Assembly (NCBI GenBank): GCA_013403005.1
Contig: JACBOA010000019.1
Coordinates: forward strand, 1-24,000
Direction: 5' to 3'
Length of the DNA: 24,000 nt
From: Methanobacteriaceae archaeon
GTDB lineage: Archaea > Methanobacteriota > Methanobacteria > Methanobacteriales > Methanobacteriaceae
Below, piece by piece: positions 15,403-23,897 of this stretch (its first letter is position 1; each line of letters opens with the position of its first letter). The position numbers and the translations under genes were made by a program. The notes beneath the pieces were generated by a model. The model saw only the letters and a program-made list of their open reading frames with translations. It did not search any database and was not told the DNA's origin.

Positions 15403-15552
15403 ATGCCCAATCAAAAAACACTCAATGTTAGAATACCCATGGAATTAATGGATGAATTTAGAGAAAAATCATATAAGAAATTCAATTATGAAAAAGGCGC
15501 CATTAAACGGGCATGTATCGAAGCCCTCCAGGAATGGTGTGAAAAAAATTAA
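15403..15552 (+). CDS. Small ribbon-helix-helix (CopG/Arc-like) DNA-binding protein
   Basis: 49 aa, ATG 15403 to TAA 15550-15552: a short beta-strand TLNVRIPMELMDEFREKS, then a loop with NYEKGAIKRACIEALQEW and a stop soon after. This is the compact RHH layout, with one DNA-contacting strand (LNVRI) and two helices, and it would work as a dimer. RHH proteins of this size are transcriptional repressors or the antitoxins of toxin-antitoxin pairs; no toxin gene follows (the next 530 bp hold none), so a regulator is more likely. Only a weak ribosome site (GTGAT) precedes it. The fold is clear, the target is unknown. Confidence 0.7.
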   Translation: MPNQKTLNVRIPMELMDEFREKSYKKFNYEKGAIKRACIEALQEWCEKN

Positions 15553-16083
15553 GGTTTTTTTAAAAATTGAAAAATATATCTCTTTGCTTCTTAATCAATC
15601 CCCTATCCTTCTTACTAAACCCGCAGTTTTTTTCTAAAATTTTGACAGTTATTATATTACAAAAGCATGGTTTATTTTTAACTAAACTGATGATAAAACA
15701 CCCTGATTTAATAATTTATCTCAAAGTGGGTTCCTATTTTTATATACGGATAATATTTTAAAATTAATTCACGTGTCTTTTCAAACTCCAATAATTCTTT
15801 AAGCTTTCATAAAAATAAAAAATAAAAAATTTTTGTGACAATTGACACATCAAAAATTATCAGATCCTATTTCCAGTCATGGCCTTTTAAATTCTTTTTT
15901 AAGACTAAAAACTATAATAAGGCTTCTTTTTTTACGATTATCTCCCACCTTCCTTCACAGAATAATTTTTTATTTAGTGAAATAGCATAAAACTATATTA
16001 TTACAAGTTCAACAGGGGGTCTAAGAACCATTTTTTAATGTTTTCATCCCCCTGGTTGAATTAAAACTAAATGGATGTGGATT
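15553..16083. other. AT-rich intergenic region
   Basis: About 530 bp between the RHH gene and the secreted protein gene, with no credible gene. An imperfect palindrome, TGTGACAATTGACACA (15834-15849), follows an A-rich run. T-rich runs occur at 15554-15560 and about 15627-15633, just after the RHH stop, and may act as its terminator. Confidence 0.5.
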
Positions 16084-16581
16084 ATGAAAAGTAAAACCGG
16101 AATAATAGCGATTGTAGGTCTTTTAGTAGTAGTGGCTGTTGCTTTAGTTTTTGCTGCGGGAATTTTAAACCCAAAAGAAATCAACCAGACCACCCCCATT
16201 AACAATTCCAATACACCCAGCACATCTACTGTAGCAGCTTTAAAAGTTAAAGCAACAATGACTGGTCCTTCCACAGCTAAAAAGGGGAGTAACGTGGTTA
16301 TCAATGGCACGGTTTCCAACCAGGGATCTGTGAATATTAAAAATGTTTTGGTGCACACTCAAGACAATGATAAAAACTTAGGCACTCTAAATGCCGGTCA
16401 GAGTAAAACTTTCACCTGGAACGTTTACATACCCACTGATAAAGAAGTTCAAGCAGACTTTGGACCTAATGCCACAGTTTCCAATCCATTCTACATAGGT
16501 GGATTTTCAGTTACCTTTACAGACTCCAGTGGATCCCAGCACACCATAAAATCTAACTCTCTGAATATAAAACTAAGTTAA
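16084..16581 (+). CDS. Secreted or membrane-anchored Ig-like domain protein
   Basis: 165 aa from ATG 16084 (ATG 16075 would add MWI). A basic N-terminus (MKSK) is followed by a hydrophobic segment about 5-25, then a Thr/Ser/Asn/Pro-rich linker (about 30-52) typical of archaeal cell-surface proteins. The remaining 110 residues form a beta-sandwich resembling FxLYD/CARDB-type extracellular domains: VVINGTVSNQGSVNIKNVLV and LNAGQSKTFTWNVYIPTD show the usual 'GTVxNxG...L..G' pattern. It has no catalytic signature; a surface adhesive or structural role is a guess. It is transcribed alone, converging with the sensor kinase. Confidence 0.7.
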   Translation: MKSKTGIIAIVGLLVVVAVALVFAAGILNPKEINQTTPINNSNTPSTSTVAALKVKATMTGPSTAKKGSNVVINGTVSNQGSVNIKNVLVHTQDNDKNLGTLNAGQSKTFTWNVYIPTDKEVQADFGPNATVSNPFYIGGFSVTFTDSSGSQHTIKSNSLNIKLS

Positions 16582-16754
16582 ATAGTGGTAACATAACGCT
16601 ATTAGATGGCATATGGCTATAAAATTAGTTTGATACCTAAATCTCACCATTAAAATGTTACTTAAAATTTTTAAAGGTCAAAATTGTTTAATATATTTGA
16701 TGGGGGATTTATAACCACTTTAACACTAAAAAAAGCCATAATTTCTCTTTACCA

Positions 16755-16776
16755 CTATTTTTTCCTTTTTTATTCC
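16755..16776 (+). terminator. T-rich terminator candidate
   Basis: Two T runs (T6 and T6) inside a pyrimidine-rich tract about 175 bp after the surface-protein stop, between convergent genes. The 241-bp spacer (16582-16822) shows no gene. Confidence 0.35.
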
Positions 16777-16822
16777 TCATTCTCCATTTCTAATTGAATA
16801 ATAATCGCATTATCATTATTTT

Positions 16823-19474
16823 TTATATTCTGTCTTTATAGTCTAATTCCCTGAATTTTATGGTGAATTCTGTTCCATGGGTTCTATTTAGCTCTAGGGA
16901 ACCTTCCATCTGTTTTACCAGGTTATTAACCAGCATCAGGCCCAGGGTTGGTGAATTTCGAGGATCAATATGGGATGGGATTCCAATACCATTATCAGAT
17001 ATTCCAAGTTCCAGATCATCATCTTTTTCCTGGCTAAGTTTAATAGTAACAGCTCCTTTGGCATTCCATTTTGATGGGGGAAATGCATATTTTAAGCTGT
17101 TGGTAACCAGTTCATTAATTATCAAACCACAGGGTACGGCAGTTTCAATGTTCATCTCCACATCTTCAACATCTAAAATCAGTTCAATGTCCTGATTTTG
17201 GACTCCATAAGTATAAAATATATTTGAGGTGAGTTTTTTTATGTAATTTTTAAAATCAATCCTGGTTAAACTGGGGGATTGATAGAGGTTTTCATGTATC
17301 ATAGCCATGGATCTGACTCGCCCCTGACTTTCCTTTAAAACAGTTAATGTTTCCACTTCATTTACATACTGAATTTGCAGATTGAGGAGACTGGAGATAA
17401 TTTGCATATTATTTTTCACCCGATGATGAATCTCCCTTAAAAGAACTTTCTTTTCAGCTAATGATTCTTTTATAGTTTTCTCAGCTTCATAGCGTTGCAA
17501 AGCTATTGATGCCTGATAAACCAGGGTTTCAATAGTTTGTTCATGTTCTAAGGATTGTCCTTTAGGAAGTATTATAGTCAAAGCTCCGAAATTTTGACCA
17601 TTTGATGAAAAACCCACTGTATATATTTTGTCAATCTTCATTAATTTTTTTAGTGTATTAAAAACAGGTTTGGGGATTTTCTTGAAGACGAAATCATAAA
17701 CAGTATCTTCTACTTCAGTTAATACAATGCTCCGGTTTTTAACGAGGTCTTCATTATCCATCTCCTTCACCGGGAATCGGATATTATAAAGATCTATTCC
17801 AAGGATGTTTTTCAGCTTATTCAAGAATTTATCCATACCGAAACATTCCATTATTCTGATGGTTTTTTCTTCAGAATCTTCTACACTTATAATGATATAA
17901 GAATTGGGTAAAAGTTCTTTCACAGCTTCTCCAGTAATGGAATATATTTGGGGAGTGTTTACTCTACCCACCAGTTGCATTACCACCTGGTTCATAATTT
18001 GTGTTTCATGAAGAGATTTTTCAAGATCTTTTTCAGCATCTTCTCTTTCTTTAATGAAACTTGCCTGCTGGGCATTTTGATATGCCACATCAGATAACTG
18101 GTTGGCGAATGTAAAAAGAACATTGGCAATCTTTCTTAATTGTTCTTCAGACATGACTGGAACTTCTTTAAACGCTTCGATATACTCGTCTTCATCGACA
18201 CCAAGTTCCCGGGCTTTAACCCTCATCTGGTCTTCATTTTGTGTTTCGTTTCGAACCTGGCCAATTAACCAGTTGGCTATGTGTACCCCACCCACTGTGA
18301 TACTGGCACCAGCATCCCACAATCCCCCGCTAAGGCAGGGCATGACTATGGGACCTTCCGGATGACTTCTACCTATCATTGCATCGGATTTATAGCAATT
18401 CTCAAGCCCCGCATCTGTTTTGCGAATGATATCTTTACATAAACGGCAGAAATTACTGGGTTTGGTTATGGGCCTTCCATCAGGGTGGGTGATGATTGAT
18501 GCAACTCCTGTGGCTTCTGAGAAAAGATCCTGTATCTTTTGAATGTCTTCCAAGTTGAAAAGATTATGGAAACTAATTTTATCCTTATCCAGCTGCCTGC
18601 TAAGTGCAATTATATTCTTTTCCAGTGCTGCTTCAATCTGTTTCCTGGAAGTAATGTTACGGGTAACATAACCAATTCTGTACCCCTTATAGGTTTTAAT
18701 GGGGAATGCAAGTTGTTCAATGTAATAAACTTTTCCATCAGGTCTTAAAATAGTTGTTTCATGGATTTTACCCAGAAATGATGCTTCACCTGTTTTCAAG
18801 GCCCTTAACTGTTGTTTTTTTATATTTTCTAAATGCTGAGGAGTCTTAAGGTCTGGTGGTGTTAATTCCTGTTTTATCTCCCAGAATTCTCTGCCAAGTG
18901 CATCGGTTTTTTTAATTCCTGTAATCATTTCATGGGCTTTGTTCCATTCTATCACCCGTCCTTCTTCATCTAACAATACAATACCATCTAATGATTGATG
19001 AATGAGAGTTCGGAATTTTTCTTCACTTTCTTCAAGAGCTTCTTTTGTCTTATAACTTGAGGAGTGTTTACTTTTTTCAGAATTTTTCTTATGGATTGCT
19101 ACATCAAGGGTCAACTTTAATTCATCAATATCCCAAGGGGTTTTATTATTTTTCAGTAAATAACCATAGGGTGCAGATGCTGAGATATCTCTGATGATGG
19201 AATAATCTGAATCTTCAGTTACTTTAATCACAGGAATTATTGGAATCTCTGAGCTAAATATTTCATTTTTTATCTCATTCAAACTAAAACCGGAATAGCT
19301 TTCAGGTTCAACGAATTTTAAAAAAAAGTCAGCTTTTAATTCTTCTTCTATCCTGTTTGATTCATTATATTGGTATAGGGTTTTGGAGTTAATCACCTGG
19401 TGACCCACGGATTGGAGATATAATTTTAGATCACTAGCTGCGCCATTGATATAGTTTAATAGAATTCTAGCCAA
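16823..19474 (-). CDS. Cytosolic multidomain sensor histidine kinase (receiver-like, PAS, PocR, GAF-like, HisKA_2, HATPase)
   Basis: 883 aa, no transmembrane segment. Order: receiver-like domain 1-133; PAS about 150-285; PocR ligand domain about 296-475 with the cysteine set in FCRLCKDII, GLENCYKSD and PCLSGGLWDAG; GAF-like region about 485-655; HisKA_2 with EIHHRVKNN (H683/H684); HATPase with N-box N787/N792 and DNGIGI from D827. Kinase residues are intact. The receiver-like domain keeps its fold ending (APYGYLLK) but lacks the phosphoacceptor aspartate: FFLKFVEPES replaces the usual LVLMDI segment. The TTG start follows GAGGGG with a 5-nt spacer. PocR domains bind small organic ligands, so the signal is probably a metabolite. 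No response regulator is adjacent. Confidence 0.9.
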   Translation of the reverse strand: MARILLNYINGAASDLKLYLQSVGHQVINSKTLYQYNESNRIEEELKADFFLKFVEPESYSGFSLNEIKNEIFSSEIPIIPVIKVTEDSDYSIIRDISASAPYGYLLKNNKTPWDIDELKLTLDVAIHKKNSEKSKHSSSYKTKEALEESEEKFRTLIHQSLDGIVLLDEEGRVIEWNKAHEMITGIKKTDALGREFWEIKQELTPPDLKTPQHLENIKKQQLRALKTGEASFLGKIHETTILRPDGKVYYIEQLAFPIKTYKGYRIGYVTRNITSRKQIEAALEKNIIALSRQLDKDKISFHNLFNLEDIQKIQDLFSEATGVASIITHPDGRPITKPSNFCRLCKDIIRKTDAGLENCYKSDAMIGRSHPEGPIVMPCLSGGLWDAGASITVGGVHIANWLIGQVRNETQNEDQMRVKARELGVDEDEYIEAFKEVPVMSEEQLRKIANVLFTFANQLSDVAYQNAQQASFIKEREDAEKDLEKSLHETQIMNQVVMQLVGRVNTPQIYSITGEAVKELLPNSYIIISVEDSEEKTIRIMECFGMDKFLNKLKNILGIDLYNIRFPVKEMDNEDLVKNRSIVLTEVEDTVYDFVFKKIPKPVFNTLKKLMKIDKIYTVGFSSNGQNFGALTIILPKGQSLEHEQTIETLVYQASIALQRYEAEKTIKESLAEKKVLLREIHHRVKNNMQIISSLLNLQIQYVNEVETLTVLKESQGRVRSMAMIHENLYQSPSLTRIDFKNYIKKLTSNIFYTYGVQNQDIELILDVEDVEMNIETAVPCGLIINELVTNSLKYAFPPSKWNAKGAVTIKLSQEKDDDLELGISDNGIGIPSHIDPRNSPTLGLMLVNNLVKQMEGSLELNRTHGTEFTIKFRELDYKDRI

Positions 19475-19479
19475 TATTT

Positions 19480-19485
19480 CCCCTC
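19480..19485 (-). promoter_or_regulatory. Ribosome binding site of the sensor kinase
   Basis: GAGGGG on the minus strand, 5 nt before TTG 19474; it decides for a TTG start. Confidence 0.65.
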
Positions 19486-19515
19486 TTTTAGAGTAAAAAA
19501 GTCTATAAACTTACC

Positions 19516-19535
19516 CAATATTAATAATAATATTG
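19516..19535. promoter_or_regulatory. Inverted repeat upstream of the kinase, possible operator
   Basis: CAATATTA, a 4-nt centre, then TAATATTG: perfect 8-bp arms. It is located 42 bp upstream of the kinase start, overlapping where its promoter must lie. Confidence 0.45.
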
Positions 19536-19656
19536 ATTGTTATTTTTTCATATTAATATTTTTCTAAATTTTTTTATCATATTAGCAATTTACAAGATTT
19601 TCGGTTCGCTAGTGGAATAGGATTGGATTTAAATTCAAAACAGTACTTGCCAATGA

Positions 19657-19833
19657 TTTAAAGTGGCTGTTGATGGTTTGGGTTTGGTTGAAGATTTTGA
19701 TTTTTAAAATTTTAAAAATAATAATTCATTAGGACTTCAACTGGTAGAAAACCTAGCTAAACAGATTCATGGCGATTTAAATATTGATAGGTCTAATAGC
19801 ACTGAATTTAAGATTTCCTTTTTAGGAAAATAG
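19657..19833 (+). pseudogene. 3' relic of a histidine kinase (HATPase end)
   Basis: The frame reads AVDGLGLVEDFDF, a TAA at 19705-19707, then NNNSLGLQLVENLAKQIHG, DLNIDRSNSTEFKISF and a TAG at 19831-19833. This matches the last 55 residues of a HATPase domain (G1 box D-x-G-x-G, then SLGLQLV and TEFKI). The neighbouring intact kinase has DNGIGI, TLGLMLVNNLVKQMEG and GTEFTI at the same positions. Everything upstream of the G1 box is gone. It lies on the strand opposite to the intact kinase. Confidence 0.75.
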
Positions 19834-20011
19834 AATTATAAGTAAATTTCAAGGATTAATCATATCTTAAGCTTTTAAATGATTTACTTGATAAATTAAT
19901 CTAATTTCCCTGCATTTTTTTATAATTGGATCAATCAGTTTATAGGGGATTATATGAAACAATAAAATCTCAATTAGTAAGGATTTCTATTATCAATCAT
20001 CCAATTATAAA

Positions 20012-21130
20012 TCATCGGATGTTTTTGGAGAGATTAGTTGTTGACCGGGTCACATCTGAATATTGAACATCAGCCAACCATTTATCTTTGCATTCACACT
20101 CAAATTCTTCGGGGATTGTCTGATTGATATTGGATTTAATAATAATGTCTTTTAATTTTGAATTGCATTTTTTACAATTGTAAGGTCCTCGGCGTGTTCC
20201 AAAACCCGCAGTATCCATTATCACCGGAATTTTAACCGAACTTCGCACCTGTCGTATGGTTTCCAGGGTACTCCAGATCCAGGGGGGCTGGTAAGATCCA
20301 CGCTTCCATAAAATTTCCATCAACGTTCCCTTGTGGATGGTGGATGGGCAGAAAGACACCCTGTTTACTCCAACTTTCTCAGCATACTGGGCTGATTTCA
20401 CAGCATCTGCAATCGCCTCACTTTCAGAGGTTAAAACTGGTTTAACCAGTAAATAAACCTTCGTTCGCACATCAAAATCAGTTTTTAACTTATTTATGAC
20501 ATTCACTGCTTTTTTGAAGTCTTCACGGGTGAAACCCTTGTTAATTCTCGTCAGGCGTATGTTATCATCAGCACTTTCCAGTCCTATGGCTACTTCAAAT
20601 ATTTTACCTGGAATCATGGTGCAGCAGCTGTTCAAAACTTCTTCATTGATGTATTCTGGTCTGGATTCAACTACAACTTCCTCAATATCATCATATTCAT
20701 TAATAATTCTGAAAATATCCTTCTGAGCTTCTTCAGGGATTTCTTCACGGTTAAGAAAGCTACCGGAAACAAAGATCTTGATGGCAGTGGGTCCATCAAT
20801 AGTCTGTTTTTGGATTTGTCTTTCTAGCTGGGTTTTAAAAATTTCCACAAGTTGTGCAGCTGTAACTTCCTGAAGTGGAGAATCAGCTATGTAACTGCAC
20901 ATGCTGCACCCTCCAGAACCTGCCAGTGCCCAGGCACATCCTGGTGTGGGAAGTACAATGAAAATCGTGCGACCGGGTCCTGAGTACAGGAGGTCATCTC
21001 CAGACCAGCTGGCAGCCAACTGACTTGGAAGTTTTTTATCTACCTTTTTAAGGGCTTTTCTACGGATTTCCGGAAGAAGGTTATCCAGGGGTTGCTTAGT
21101 GTTCATTGCATAAAAGTTATAGAATTCCAT
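20012..21130 (-). CDS. raSEA: Archaeosine biosynthesis radical SAM protein RaSEA
   Basis: 372 aa, TIGR01210-type radical SAM enzyme. RaSEA works with ArcS to turn preQ0-derived lysine-tRNA intermediate into archaeosine at position 15 of archaeal tRNA. The cluster motif is C65 ... C75-x2-C78 in PTPGCAWALAGSGGCSMCSY, the unusual C-x9-C-x2-C spacing of this group. IKIFVSGSFLNREEIPE, VVVESRPEYI and ALGLESA-like VAIGLESADD follow in the barrel, and a C-terminal zinc-binding site is formed by C319, C322, C345 and C347. All expected residues are present. The start at 21130 or at M9 (21106) is undecided, since neither has a ribosome site. It is divergent from the acidic protein gene at 21408. Confidence 0.85.
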   Translation of the reverse strand: MEFYNFYAMNTKQPLDNLLPEIRRKALKKVDKKLPSQLAASWSGDDLLYSGPGRTIFIVLPTPGCAWALAGSGGCSMCSYIADSPLQEVTAAQLVEIFKTQLERQIQKQTIDGPTAIKIFVSGSFLNREEIPEEAQKDIFRIINEYDDIEEVVVESRPEYINEEVLNSCCTMIPGKIFEVAIGLESADDNIRLTRINKGFTREDFKKAVNVINKLKTDFDVRTKVYLLVKPVLTSESEAIADAVKSAQYAEKVGVNRVSFCPSTIHKGTLMEILWKRGSYQPPWIWSTLETIRQVRSSVKIPVIMDTAGFGTRRGPYNCKKCNSKLKDIIIKSNINQTIPEEFECECKDKWLADVQYSDVTRSTTNLSKNIR

Positions 21131-21368
21131 TTATATATTATTCTAGCAGGATCTCTCCAGATGTTAATAAAGAAAAATAAAAAAGAAAAAGACTTTACAA
21201 ATGGTTTTTTAAACATAATTATTGGTTTATTTAATCTTATTTAATTAGGGAAAAAATAAATCAATTTTATGGTTTAACTGGAATATAAATCAATTGAGAT
21301 GGTTGTTATTGCATCGGTTTTGAATTAGGATTTATATTGGGATATTAGTCCAGAAGGCGTTAGATAAC

Positions 21369-21385
21369 TAATATATAGTATATTA
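21369..21385 (+). promoter_or_regulatory. Palindromic TATA element before the acidic protein gene
   Basis: TAATATATAGTATATTA has 7-bp palindromic arms and is centred 31 bp before ATG 21408. A GGTG ribosome site (21399-21402) lies between. It is the likely core promoter; the dyad may also be a binding site. Confidence 0.5.
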
Positions 21386-21407
21386 GGGAAATGAAATTGG
21401 TGTTACT

Positions 21408-22553
21408 ATGATAGAAATCGAATTTGATTCAATGGAAGAAGCTGCAGAGGCTGTAAGGGAACTTTCCCATTTGGGAAAGGCTCGGATTGATAAAAGAACT
21501 CATCAAGAAGTTTCAAGGAAATTTTTTTTACATTGTTCCTATGAAAAGGCTTTGCATCAGTTAGATGATGCTCTAAGAATGTTTGAAGAAGATCTTGATG
21601 ATGAAGATGATGAAAATCTTGTGGAATATTTGTGCATGGCGTTAACTGTTTTAAAAAGGCTTTATGAAACTGGAAGATTCAGGGAACTGGAAGAGAAGGC
21701 TTCATCTGATGTTGAGAAAAAACTATTAGAAATTGTATCAGAAATGGATTTTGAGGATAGAAATATTTCCCTCAAGTTTGAAGAGTATAAAAAACTGAGT
21801 AAAGAAGCCAATGAACTCTTTGAAAATATGATTCAATTGCCACTGGAGGAATCAGAACTTGAGGAGGATGAGGAAGAATTAGATTCACCAGTTTCAGGCA
21901 AACCAGATGAACTTCACCCTGATGATTCTTCCAAGGAGGAAAAGTCTAAGAGGGAAGATGAGAATGCTTCTGAAAATGATAATGATTCTCTGCCTCCTGG
22001 TGCCAAATATTTTAATAAAATCATAGAAATCAGAGGTTTAAAACAGTACCTGCTCAGACCTATAATTGAAAGTGTTTATTTCCACATGAAATCAGAGGAT
22101 CCTTATTCTTGTTTCATGGATGGTGTATACCTTGATATAGGTCAACTACCCGATTTGTTTGATGCATCTGATTTCAGAATCAGAATGGAGTCAAATATCT
22201 ATATAAAATACTTTTTGACTGTGGGAATTGAATTTATACTTCAAATGGAGGATTTCATGGAAACCCTTAATGACTTTGACATGGTCAATGAAGACGTTTT
22301 TGAAGAGGTTAAGATGGTTTCTATTATTGCAGACCAAATTCTGTCAGTTCTGGAAAAGAATAAGAAAGTTAAATACGCGAAATTTATGCAGGAAATAACT
22401 GAAAAGATCAATGGTGGTTTTTTCTGTTTTGAAGATATTGATGTTGAATTCAGTGTAGATCCGGAGTTTATAGAACTTATTATAAAAGATCTATCTAGAA
22501 TTGGGTTTATAAAGACAAAGGGAAAAAAGATAATAAGGTATGCTGGAAAATAA
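21408..22553 (+). CDS. Acidic hypothetical protein with helical N-terminus and winged-helix-like C-terminus
   Basis: 381 aa, not recognised. Residues 1-135 are predicted helical and could be TPR-like (YEKALHQLDDALRMFEEDLD resembles one repeat). About 145-205 is a very acidic, low-complexity and probably disordered linker rich in Glu, Asp and Ser. About 206-320 is a second helical domain, and about 320-378 looks like a winged helix (LIIKDLSRIGFIKTKGKKII), where the end would be the wing. No enzyme motif, signal or membrane segment is visible. A GGTG ribosome site (21399-21402) lies 5 nt before ATG. A scaffold or regulator role is possible but unproven. Confidence 0.7.
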   Translation: MIEIEFDSMEEAAEAVRELSHLGKARIDKRTHQEVSRKFFLHCSYEKALHQLDDALRMFEEDLDDEDDENLVEYLCMALTVLKRLYETGRFRELEEKASSDVEKKLLEIVSEMDFEDRNISLKFEEYKKLSKEANELFENMIQLPLEESELEEDEEELDSPVSGKPDELHPDDSSKEEKSKREDENASENDNDSLPPGAKYFNKIIEIRGLKQYLLRPIIESVYFHMKSEDPYSCFMDGVYLDIGQLPDLFDASDFRIRMESNIYIKYFLTVGIEFILQMEDFMETLNDFDMVNEDVFEEVKMVSIIADQILSVLEKNKKVKYAKFMQEITEKINGGFFCFEDIDVEFSVDPEFIELIIKDLSRIGFIKTKGKKIIRYAGK

Positions 22554-22608
22554 CTCACAAATATTTATCTTTTCCATGACATTTTTCTAATAACATCCCA
22601 TTTTATCT

Positions 22609-22630
22609 TTTAAGCCTTTAAGCCTTTAAG
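22609..22630. repeat. Short tandem repeat TTTAAGCC
   Basis: An 8-bp unit (TTTAAGCC) is repeated almost three times immediately upstream of the SplB-like gene. It may be simple slippage or a regulatory element. Confidence 0.5.
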
Positions 22631-22664
22631 GTATCTGGAATAATCAGCAGGTGGTTATGTTTTT

Positions 22665-23654
22665 TTGGATGGGGGATGTTTTTTAAAAGTCCAGGGTCAA
22701 GGAATTTCAGGATTGGGCAGGATTGGGGTTTTTTTGAAAGATTTAAAATATTCCAAGGGTGAGGGTGTGGTTAGGAAGATTAAGGTTAAATCGGTACTCA
22801 ACAAACAGAAATATGCTGATGACTGGTTTTTGTCAAGTTACTCTTTAAATCCTTACTCAGGATGCTCCTTTAACTGTGTTTACTGTTACACTAGAGGAAG
22901 TAAGTATGGTGAACACCAGGCACCTGGGCTGGCTGTAAAGATTAATGCACCGGAAATACTGGTTAGACAGCTTAAAAACAGGGCTAGGAAAAGGGAATAT
23001 GGTTTTATAGCTTTTGGCTCAGCCACAGATCCCTATCTTCCCTTGGAAAAAGATTTAAAACTCACCAGGGAACTTTTATTGATTATTTTAAGGTTTCATT
23101 TCCCAGTCAACCTGCTCACCCGCTCCCCTCTGATATTAAGGGATCTGGATGTTTTAAAGAAGATTGGTGAAAAGGCAGTTATACCTCCCGAACTCTTGGA
23201 TAAAATGGACACTGGAGTGGTGCTTTCATTTTCTTTCTCCACCACTGATGAAAGGCTGGCCAGAATATTTGAACCTGCAGCTCCCTCACCCATTGAAAGA
23301 CTGGAAACCATGAAGAAATGTAAAGAAGCAGGTTTTCTAGTGGGGGCAATTTTCATGCCACTTTTACCCTTTTTATCTGATGGCGAAGAACATCTGGACC
23401 AGATAATTCAGGATGCCAAGGAGCATGGTGCTGATTTTGTCATGGCTAGTGGTCTAACCTTATTTGGTGATAAGCCACATGATTGTAAAACCCGATACTA
23501 TAAAGTTCTCCAAGAACATTTTCCTGAGCTTTTGCCTAAAACTAGGGCTATTTTTGGGAATTCTTTTGCTCCTTCAAGGAAATACCAGGGGGAACTTTAC
23601 CAGAGACTGGTTAAGCTGTTGAAAAGGCACGAGATCAGTAATAGGATTTATTGA
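22665..23654 (+). CDS. SplB-like radical SAM protein
   Basis: 329 aa, COG1533 (SplB-like) group. The cluster motif is C67-x3-C71-x2-C74 in NPYSGCSFNCVYCYTRG, followed by EILVRQLKNR, FGSATDPYLPLEKDLKLTR and TRSPLILRDLDVL, all typical of this family. True spore photoproduct lyases repair a UV lesion of DNA; the broader family has other or unknown substrates, so I would not call it a photolyase. No ATG is available: the TTG at 22665 gives the longest form, and TTG 22734 (LKDLKYSKG) or a GTG near 22767 would give a length closer to relatives. It lies 111 bp after the acidic protein gene and could be in the same transcript. Confidence 0.8.
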   Translation: MDGGCFLKVQGQGISGLGRIGVFLKDLKYSKGEGVVRKIKVKSVLNKQKYADDWFLSSYSLNPYSGCSFNCVYCYTRGSKYGEHQAPGLAVKINAPEILVRQLKNRARKREYGFIAFGSATDPYLPLEKDLKLTRELLLIILRFHFPVNLLTRSPLILRDLDVLKKIGEKAVIPPELLDKMDTGVVLSFSFSTTDERLARIFEPAAPSPIERLETMKKCKEAGFLVGAIFMPLLPFLSDGEEHLDQIIQDAKEHGADFVMASGLTLFGDKPHDCKTRYYKVLQEHFPELLPKTRAIFGNSFAPSRKYQGELYQRLVKLLKRHEISNRIY

Positions 23655-23867
23655 GATAATTATAGATGTATATGGAAAAATAATTTTTAACTCTATGAAA
23701 TAATAACCCTATGAAATCTACTAAATAAGATTTTAAAACAGTATTTGGGTTATATTAAGCTATATAAAGCTATAGGAATAGGATCAAGGTTAAGTGTTTA
23801 ATAATAGATTGTTTTAATTGTTGTAAAATTAGCTTTTATATTTATTAGCTTTTAATTTCGTTTTTAA

Positions 23868-23890
23868 AGAAAAATAAAAAAGAAGAGAAG
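23868..23890 (-). terminator. Oligo-T terminator of mer
   Basis: On the minus strand the sequence just after the mer stop is T-rich (CTTTTTTATTTTTC type), about 8-30 nt downstream, the usual archaeal oligo-T signal. Confidence 0.5.
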
Positions 23891-23897
23891 TGTTATT

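Larger units (their letters stand above)
19475..20011. other. Intergenic region between kinase and RaSEA genes
   Basis: 537 bp. It contains the kinase ribosome site, the inverted repeat at 19516-19535 and a kinase 3' relic on the + strand (19657-19833). Positions 19834-20011 show nothing recognisable. Confidence 0.6.

Noticed and set aside
15403..15552. The RHH protein as the antitoxin of a toxin-antitoxin pair.
   Set aside because: No toxin-sized gene follows or precedes it on the same strand.
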